Below the pieces are notes generated by a model. It was not told the origin of the DNA. It did not search any database and saw nothing but the letters and a program-made list of their open reading frames with translations. Positions 55,340 through 64,000 of a stretch of DNA of 64,000 nucleotides are shown in pieces. Source of the stretch: Nymphaea colorata (lineage: Eukaryota > Streptophyta > Magnoliopsida > Nymphaeales > Nymphaeaceae); NCBI RefSeq assembly GCF_008831285.2, contig NC_045144.1:24693716-24757715 (forward strand), read 5' to 3'. Both the position numbers and the translations under genes were made by a program. Each line of letters starts with the position of its first letter. The first letter of the stretch is position 1.

Positions 55340-58143
55340 TATTGAACCACTAAGTCATTCCATACGTATGTAACAACAAGTTAAGCATATTCAATTAAAT
55401 ATAAGTGGTCAAATGAATCACTTAATCTCCCAATTAAATATAAGTGATCAAATATATATAAACAAGTGAAAAACATTAGATTAACTATAATGGATCAAAT
55501 GAATTACTTGAATCTCATTCATTTTCATACAAACTTGTGATTTCAATTCACCAAATCTATCAATATGGATGTGACAACAAAGTAAGCACACTCAATTAAG
55601 CATGCGTGATCATATGAATCACTTAAATCTCACTCATATTGATACAAACTTGTAATTTCAATCTCTTAGATCGTTCAATATAGATGCAACAGCAAGTTCA
55701 ACTCGTTGGACAAATTACAATGGATCGAAGTAATGCATTGATCTCATTTATATCCATATAAACTTGTGATTTTAATCATTTAAATCATTCACTATAGGCG
55801 TAATAACAAATGAAACACATTAGATTAACTATAAGAGATCAAATGAATAAATTGGATCTCATTCATTTTCATACAAACTTGTGATTTCAATCCCTAAATC
55901 ATTCGATATGAATTTGATAACAAGCTAAGCACACTTAATTAATTATGCGTGATCAAATGAATCACTTAAATCTTACTTGCATTGACACAAACTTGTGATT
56001 TCAATCCTTTAAATCGTTCACTATAAATGCGACAAGTTCAACTCATTGAACTAACTACAAGGGATAAAAGTAATGCATTGATCTCATTTGTCTCCATACG
56101 AACTTGTGATTTCGATCAATGAAATCCTTCATTATAGATGTAATAACAAGCGAAACACATTAGGTTAACTATATAGCAAAAGATGAATCACTCGAATCTC
56201 ATTCATTTTTTTACAAAGTTGTGATTTCAATGCACTAATTCATTCAATATGGATATAACAACAAGTTAGGCACATTCAATTAAGTATGCGTAATCAAATG
56301 AATAACTTAAACACCACTCACTATAAATGTAACTATAAACTAATGTGTAGATCTCATTTATATCCATATAAACTTCTTATTTTAATAATCTAAATCATTC
56401 ATTATAGATATAATAACAAGTGAAATACATTAGATAAACTATAACATATTAAATGAATTACTTGAATCTAATTTATTTTCATACAAACTTATGCTTTCAA
56501 TCCACTAAATCATTCAATATGGATGTAACAACAAGTCAAGCACATTTAATTACAAATGTGTGATCAAATGAATCACTTAAATAATTAATATTGGTACAAA
56601 CTTGTGATTTCAATTCTTTAGTTCGTTCACTATAAATGTAACGTTAAGTTCAACTTATTGGACTAACAGTAAGGGATCAAAGTAATGCATAGATCTCATT
56701 TTTATCCATATAAACTTGTGATTTCAATAATTTAAAATCGTTCAATATAAATGTAATAACAAGTGAAACACATTAGGTTAATTATAAGACACCAAATCAA
56801 TCACTCGAATCTCATTCATTTTCATACAAACTTATGATTTCAATTTACTAAGTCGATCAATATAGATGTGACAACAATTTAAGTACATTCAATTAAGTAT
56901 GTGTGATCATATGAATCACCTAAATCGCACTAGTATTGATACGAACTTGTGATTTCAATCTTTTAGATCGTTCACTATAGATGTAACAACAAATTCATTT
57001 CATCGGACTAACTACACGTGTTCAAAGTAATGCATAGATCTCATTTGTATACATATGAACTTGTGATTTCAATCATTCATTATATATATAATAACAAGTG
57101 AAATACATTAGATTAATTAAAAGGGACCAATTGAATGACTTGACTCTCATTCATTTCCAAACGAATTTCTTATTCTAAACCACTAAGTCATTCCATACGT
57201 AGTAACAACAAATTAAGCACATTCAATTAAATATAAGTGATCAAATGAATCACTTAATCTCTCAATTTAATATAAGTGATCAAATATATGTAATCACAAG
57301 TGAAAAACATTAGATTAACTATAATGGATCAAATGAATTACTTGAATCTCTTTCATTTTCACACAAACTTATGACTTCAATTCACTAAATCGACCAATAT
57401 GGATGTAACAAGAAGTTAAGCACACTCAATTAAGCATGTGTGATCATATGAATCACTTAAATCCCACTCGTATTGATACAAACTTGTAATTTCAATTTCT
57501 TAGATCATTCACTATAGATGCTACAACAAAGTTCAACTCATTGGATAAACTATAAATGATCAAAGTAATGCAGAGATCCCATTTATATCCATATAAACTT
57601 GTGATTTTAATAATTTAAGTCATTCATTATACACATAATTACAAATGAAACACATTAGATTAAATACAAGAGATCAAATGAATAAAATGAATCTCATTTA
57701 TTTTCATACGAACTTGTGATTTCAATCTCTAAATCATTCAATATGGATGTGACAACAAGTTAAGCACATTTAATTAATTATGCATGATGAAATGAATCAC
57801 TTAAATCTTACTCGCATTGATACGAACTAGTGATTTCAATCCTTTAAATCGTTCACTATAAATGTGACAAGTTCAACTCATTGGACTAACTACAAGGGAT
57901 AAAAGTAACACATTAATCACATTTGTCTCCATATGAACTTGTGATTTCGATCATTGAAATCTTTCATTATAGATGTAATAATAAACGAAACACATTAGGT
58001 TAACTATAGGGGAAAAGATGAATCACTCGAATCTCATTCAATTTCCTACAAAGTTGTGATTTCAATACACTAATTCATTCAATATGGATGTAACAACAAG
58101 TTAGGTACATTCAATTAAGTATGCGTAATCAAATGAATAACTT
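55340..58143 (+). repeat. Satellite array, segment 1 (forward)
   Basis: Monomers of about 113 bp sharing acttgtgatttcaatc and aacaacaagt boxes, in three types told apart by gaaacacattagattaac, aagcacattcaattaa and ttcaactcattggac. They follow one another in fixed order as a trimer of about 336-344 bp (e.g. third-type box at 55697, 56037; 57534, 57870). A longer unit starting aaccactaagtcattccata repeats at 55345 and 57178 (1,833 bp). Non-coding, AT-rich. Confidence 0.93.
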
Positions 58144-58767
58144 TACTTGTTGTTACATCTATAATGAATGATTGAAATCACAAGTTCATATGGATACAAA
58201 TGTGATTTATGCATTACTTTGAACACGTGTAGTTAGTCCGATGAGTTGAATTTGTTGTGACAAGTATAGTGAATGATGTAAAGGATTAAAATCACAAGTT
58301 CGTACCAATACAAGTGAGATTTAAGTGATTCATATGATAATGCATACTTAATTGAATGTGTTTAACTTATAGTCACGTCTATATTAAAAGATTTAGCATA
58401 TTGAAATCACAAGTTTGTATGAAAATGAATGAGATTCGAGTCATTCATTTGGTGTCTTATAGTTAACTTAATGTGTTTATCTTGTTATTACATTTATAAT
58501 GAACGATTTAAATGATTGAAATCACAAGTTCATATGGGTACAAATGAGATCTACGCATTAGTTTGATCCCTTGTAATTAGTCTAATGAGTTGGACTTGTA
58601 GTTACTTCTATAATGAATGATCTAAGAGATTGATATGACAAGCTCGTATCAATATGAATGAGATTTAATTGATTCATTTGATGACACATATTTAATTGAA
58701 TGTGCTTAACTTGTTGTTACATCTACATTCAATGATTTAGTGGATAGAAATCACAAGTTTGTATGAA
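58144..58767 (-). repeat. Satellite array, segment 2 (inverted)
   Basis: The same monomers in reverse orientation (boxes read gattgaaatcacaagttcat). Its first 430 bp are the inverted copy of about 56680-57110, sharing the diagnostic variant acacgtgttcaaagtaatgc. Confidence 0.9.
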
Positions 58768-60720
58768 TGTAACAATAAGTCAAGCACATTCAATTAAATA
58801 TGTGTGATCAAAAGAATCACTTAAATCCCACTCATGTTGATAGGAACATGTGATTTCGATCCCTTAAACCGTTCAATGTAGATGTAGCAAGAAGTTAAAC
58901 TCGTTGGATTAAATACAAGAGATCAAACAAATGCATTGATTCCATTTGTATCCATATAAACTTGTGATTTCAACGATTCAAATCATTTATTATGATTGTA
59001 ATAATAAGTAAAACATATTATTTTTACAATAAGACATCAAATGAATGACTTTAATATCATTCATTTTCATACAAAGTTGTGATTTCAATCCACTAAATCG
59101 TTCAATATGTATGTAATAACAAATTGAGCACATTCAATTAAGTGTGTGTGATCAAATGAATCAATTTGATCCCACTTTTATTAATACAAACATGTGATTT
59201 TAATCCCTTAGATCATTCATTATATATGTAACAACAAGTTCAACTGTTTGGATTAACTACAAGGGATCAAACTAATGTATAGATCCCATTTGTATACATA
59301 TGAACTCGTGATTTCAATCATTTAAATCATTCATTATAGATGTAATAACAAGTGAGACACATTAGATTAAATATAACTGAGCAATTGAATCATTTGAATT
59401 TCATTCATTTTCATTTAAACTTGTGATTTCAATCCACTAAATCATTCAATATGGATGTAACAACAAGTCAAGCACATTCAATTAAATCCACTAAATCATT
59501 CAACTATGTGAGATCAATTGAATCTCTTAAATCCTACTCCAACTGATATGAATTTGTGATTTCAATCCCCTAGCTATAGATGTCACGACAAATTCAACTC
59601 ATTATATTAAATACAAGAGATTAAACAAATGCATTAATCCCTTTTGTATCCATATAAACTTGTGATTTCAATGATTTAAATCATTCATTATGATTGTGAT
59701 AATAAGTAAAACACATTATTTTTACTATAAGGTATCAAATGAATTACTTGAATATCATTCATTTTCAAACAAACTTGTGATTTCAATACACTCGTTCAAT
59801 ATGGTTGTAACAATAAATTGAGCACATTCAATTAAGTGTGTGTGATCAAATGAATCAATTTGATCCTACTTTTATTAATACAAGTCTGTTATTTCAATCC
59901 CTTAGATCATTAATTATAGATGTAACATCAAGTTCAACTGATGGGATTAACTACAAGGGATCAAATAAATGCATAGATCCCATTTGTATACATATGAACT
60001 TGTGATTTCAATAATTTAAATAATTCATTATAGATGTGAAAAGAAGTGAGACACATTAGATTAAATATAAGTGAGCAAATGAATCACTTGAATTTCATTA
60101 ATTTTCATTTAAACTTGTGATTTCAATCCACTAAATCATTCAATATGGATGTAACAACAAGTAAAGCACATTCAATTAAATATGTGTGATCAAAAGAATC
60201 ACTTAAATCCCACTCGTGTTGATAGGAACATGTGATTTTGATCCCTTAAATCGTTCACTATAGATGTAGCAAGAAGTTAAACTCGTTGGGTTAAATACAA
60301 TGGATCAAACAAATTCATTGATAATAACAAGTAAAACACATTATTTTTGCATCAAATGAATTCTTTGAATATAATTCATTTTCAAACAAACTTGTCATTT
60401 CAATCCACTAAATCATTCAATATGGTTGTAACAATAAATTGAGCACATTCAATTAAGTGTGTGTGATCAAATGAATCAATTTGATGCTACTTTTATTAAT
60501 ACAAGCATGTGATTTCAATCCCTTAGATCATTCATTATAGATGTAACAACAAGTTCAACTAATTGTCAAACTAATGCATAGATCCCATTTGTATACATAT
60601 GAACTTGTGATTTCAATCATTTAAATCCTTCATTATAAATGTAATAAGAAGTGAGACACATAAGATTAAATATAAGTGAGCAAATGAATCACTCAAATTC
60701 CATTCATTTTCATTTAAACT
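58768..60720 (+). repeat. Satellite array, segment 3 (forward)
   Basis: Forward monomers again, with variants not seen in segment 1 (gagcacattcaattaagtgt at 59126, 59819 and 60440; aggaacatgtgattt at 58852 and 60224), indicating its own higher-order periods of about 620-710 bp and about 1.38 kb. Confidence 0.9.
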
Positions 60721-63700
60721 AAAATCAGAAGTTTATATGAATATAAATGAGATGTATACATTAGCTTATAGTTACGTCTATAGTGAACGATCTAAGGGAT
60801 TGAAATAACAAGTTCGTAACAATACGAGTAGTATTTAAGTTATTCATTTGATTACGCACGCTTAATTGAATGTGCCTAACTTCTTGTTACATCCATATTG
60901 AATGAATTAGTGTATTAAAATCACAATTTTGTAAGAAAATGAATGAGATTCGAGTGATTCATTTTTTGCCCTTTAGTTAACCTAATGTGTTTTGCTTGTC
61001 ATTACATCTATAATGAAGGATTTCAATGATCGAAATCACAAGTTCGTATGGAGACAAATGCGAACAATAAATTACTTTTATCCCTTGTGGTCACTACAAG
61101 GAGTTGAACTTGTCACATTTATAGTGAACGATTTAAATGATTAAAATCACAAGATCATGCATAATCAATTAAATTTGCTTAACTTGTTGTCACATTTATA
61201 GTGAACGATTTAAAGGATTGAAATCACAAGATCATGCATAATCAATTAAATTTGCTTAACTTGTTGTCCAATCCATATTGAATGATTTGGGAATTGAAAT
61301 TACAAGTTCGTATGAAAATAATGATATTCAATTTATTCATTTGATCTCTTATAGTTAATCTAAGGCGTTTCATTTGCTATTATGTCTATAATGAATGATT
61401 AAAATCACAAGTTTATATGGATAAAAATGGGATCTATGCATTATTTTGATCCCTTGTAGTTTGTCTAATGAGTTGAGTTTGTTGTTACATTTAAAGTAAA
61501 GATCTAAACAATTGAATTCACAAGTTCGTAACAATGTTAATGATTTAAGAGATTCATTTGATGACGCATTTACAATTAAATGTGCCTACCTTTTTGTTAC
61601 ATTCATATTGAATGATTTAGTGGATGGAAATCATAAGCTTGTATGAAAATAAATTAGATTCAAGTAATTCATTTATTATGTTATAGTTTATATAATGTAT
61701 TTCACTTGTTATTACTTTAATAATGAATAATTTAAATGATTAAAATCAGAAGTTCATATTTATATAAATGAGATTTATACATTACTTTATAGTTACATCT
61801 ATATTGAACGATCTAAGGGATTGAAATAACAAGGTCGTAACAATATGAGTGGTATTTAAGTTATTCATTTGATTACGCATGATTAATTTAATGTGCCTAA
61901 CTTGTTGTTACATCCATATTGAATGAATTAGTGTATTGAAATCACAATTTTGTAAGAAAATGAATGAGATTTGAGTGATTCATCTTTTGCCCTGTAGTTA
62001 ACCTAATGTGTTTTGCCTGTTATTACATCTATAATGAATGATTTCAATTATCAAAAGCACAAGTTCGTATGGAGACAAATGGACAAATCATTACTTTTAT
62101 CCCTTGTGTTCACTACAAGGAGTTGAACTTGTAACATTTATAGTGAACGATTTAAGGTATTGAAATCACAAGTTCGTATCAATGCGAGCAAGATTTAAGT
62201 GATTCATTTGATAATGCATAATCAATTAAACGTGCTCAACTTGTTGCCACATCCATATTGAATGATTTGGGAATTGGAATCACAAGTTGAAAGTAAATGA
62301 GATTCAATTTATTGATTTGATCTCTTATAGTTAATCTAATGTGTTTCATTTGATATTACGTCCATAATGAATGATTTAAACATTTAAAATCACAAGTTTA
62401 TATGGATAAAAATGGGATCTATGTATTACTTTGATCACCTGTAGTTTGTCTAGTGAGTTGAGTTTGTTGTTACATCTATAGTAACGATCTAATAAATTGA
62501 ATTCACAAGTTCATAACAATGTTAATGATTTAAGAGATTCATTTAATGATGCATTTAAAATTAAATGTGCCTAACTTATTGTTACAAACATATTGAATGA
62601 TTTAGTGGATGAAAATCATAAGCTTGTATGAAAATAAATTAGATTCAAGTAATTCATTTATTATGTTATAGTTTATATAATGTATTTCACATGTTATTAC
62701 TTTTATAATGAATGATTTAAATAATTAAAATCAGAAGTTTATATGGATATAAATGAGATTTATACATTAGTTTACAGTTACATCTATATTGAACGATCTA
62801 AGGGATTGAAATAACAAGTTCGTAACAATACGAGTGGTGTTTAAGTTATTCATTTGATTACGCATGCTTAATTTAATGTGCTTAACTTGTTGTTACATCC
62901 ATATTGAATGAATTAGTGTATTGAAATCACAATTTTGTAAGAAAATGAATGAGATTCGAGTGATTCACCTTTTGCCCTGTAGTTAACCTAATGTGTTTTG
63001 TTAGTTATTACATCTATAATGACGGATTTCAATGATCGAAATCACAAGTTCATATGGAGACAAATGGGAACAATGCATTACTCAACTCCTTGTGGTCACT
63101 ACAAGGAGTTGAACTTGTCACATTTATTGTGAACGATTTAAAGGATTGAAATCACAAGTTCGTATCAATGCGTGCAAGATTTAAGTGATTCATTTGATCA
63201 TGCATAATCAATTAAATGTTCTTAATTTGTAGTCACATCCATATTGAATGATTTGGGAATTGAAATCAAAAGTTCGTATGAAAATAAATGAGATTCAATT
63301 TATTCATTTGATCTCTTATAGTTAATCTAATGCGTTTCATTTGCTATTACGTCTATAATGAATGATTTAACCGATTAAAATCACAAGTTTATATGGATAA
63401 AAATAGGATCTATGCATTACTTTGATCCCTTGTAGTTTGTCTAATGAGTTGAGTTTGTTGTTACATCTATAGTAACGATTTAAACAATTGTTATTACTTT
63501 AATAATGAATAATTTAAATGATTAAAATCAGAAGTTCATATTTATATAAATGAGATTTATACATTACTTTATAGTTACATCTATATTGAACGATCTAAGG
63601 GATTGAAATAACAAGGTCGTAACAATACGAGTGGTATTTAAGTTATTCATTTGATTACGCATCCTTAATTTAATGTGCCTAACTTGTTGTTACATCCATA

Positions 63701-64000
63701 TTGAATGAATTAGTGTATTGAAATCACAATTTTGTAAGAAAATAAATGAGATTCGAGTGATTCACCTTTTGCCCTGTAGTTAACCTAATGTGTTTTGCTT
63801 GTTATTACATCTATAATGAAGGATTTCAATGATCGAAAGCACAAGTTCGTATGGAGACAAATGGACAATGCATTACTTTTATCCCTTGTGTTCACTACAA
63901 GGAGTTAAACTTGTAACATTTATAGTGAACGATTTAAAGTATTGAAATCACAAGTTCGTATCAATGCGAGCAAGATTTAAGTGATTCATTTGATAATGCA
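60721..64000 (-). repeat. Satellite array, segment 4 (inverted, runs off the window)
   Basis: Reverse monomers to the window end. aaaatcagaagtt marks repeat starts at about 60721, 61742, 62728 and 63523, giving units of about 1021, 986 and 795 bp. A 77-bp tandem duplication lies at 61114-61267. A hairpin motif ccttgt(g)gtcactacaagg recurs at about 61084, 62102, 63088 and 63883. Confidence 0.92.

Noticed and set aside
55340-64000. CRISPR-like spacing of short repeats
   Set aside because: Repeats are contiguous diverged monomers without unique spacers, in a plant context; it is a satellite.

Overview
This window looks like repeat-rich, probably pericentromeric or heterochromatic, DNA of a flowering plant. 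The evidence is spliceosomal gene fragments of plant-type genes, several Ty1/copia LTR retrotransposons that use the initiator-Met tRNA primer site, MITE-like elements, (TA)n/(GA)n microsatellites and a long AT-rich satellite array at the right end. I cannot name the species. I see no complete, undamaged host gene, no tRNA or rRNA gene and no CRISPR array.

Layout. 1-835: 5' end of a minus-strand copia element (A) that continues off the left edge; it sits in the first copy of a duplicated block (R1). 836-3.1 kb: R1 copy 1, with a HAK/KUP potassium-transporter fragment. 3.1-5.1 kb: non-coding. 5119-10504: full-length copia element B, two LTRs about 99% identical, polyprotein with two frameshifts. 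10.5-12.3 kb: non-coding, with a 288-bp tandem duplication. 12.3-16.3 kb: R1 copy 2 with the same KUP fragment, followed by patatin-like phospholipase fragments at 16.26-16.81 kb. 17699-22934: full-length copia element C, very young (LTRs differ only by a 7-bp indel, perfect 5-bp TSD) with one homopolymer frameshift. 23.2-23.7 kb: ribosomal protein eS7 pseudogene. 24.7-25.8 kb: AT-rich simple sequence with a 302-bp tandem duplication. 26.2-27.5 kb: diverged R1 copy 3. 27.8-30.56 kb: truncated copia D. 32.6-33.6 kb: remnant LTR element G. 34.4-38.05 kb: 3' half of copia E, with a 1.1-kb insertion. 39.5-43.09 kb: truncated copia F.

43.8-51.5 kb is a cluster of host-gene fragments: a RadA-like DNA-repair pseudogene (+), a phosphofructokinase pseudogene (-), a mitochondrial phosphate-carrier pseudogene (-) and the first two exons of a patatin-like phospholipase (-). 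All keep introns, so they are DNA-level duplicates rather than retrocopies. Several are disrupted by short tandem duplications (8, 49 and 20 bp). Two MITE-like elements lie around the patatin fragment; one, at 51527-51916, has perfect 8-bp hAT-type target duplications.

55.34 kb to the window end is a satellite made of about 113-bp monomers in three types arranged as a trimer of about 340 bp. It carries a 1,833-bp super-period and at least three orientation switches.

The genes do not form a pathway. What links them is history: gene fragments were copied into this region, decayed partly by short tandem duplication, and were invaded by waves of copia elements, most of them now truncated.
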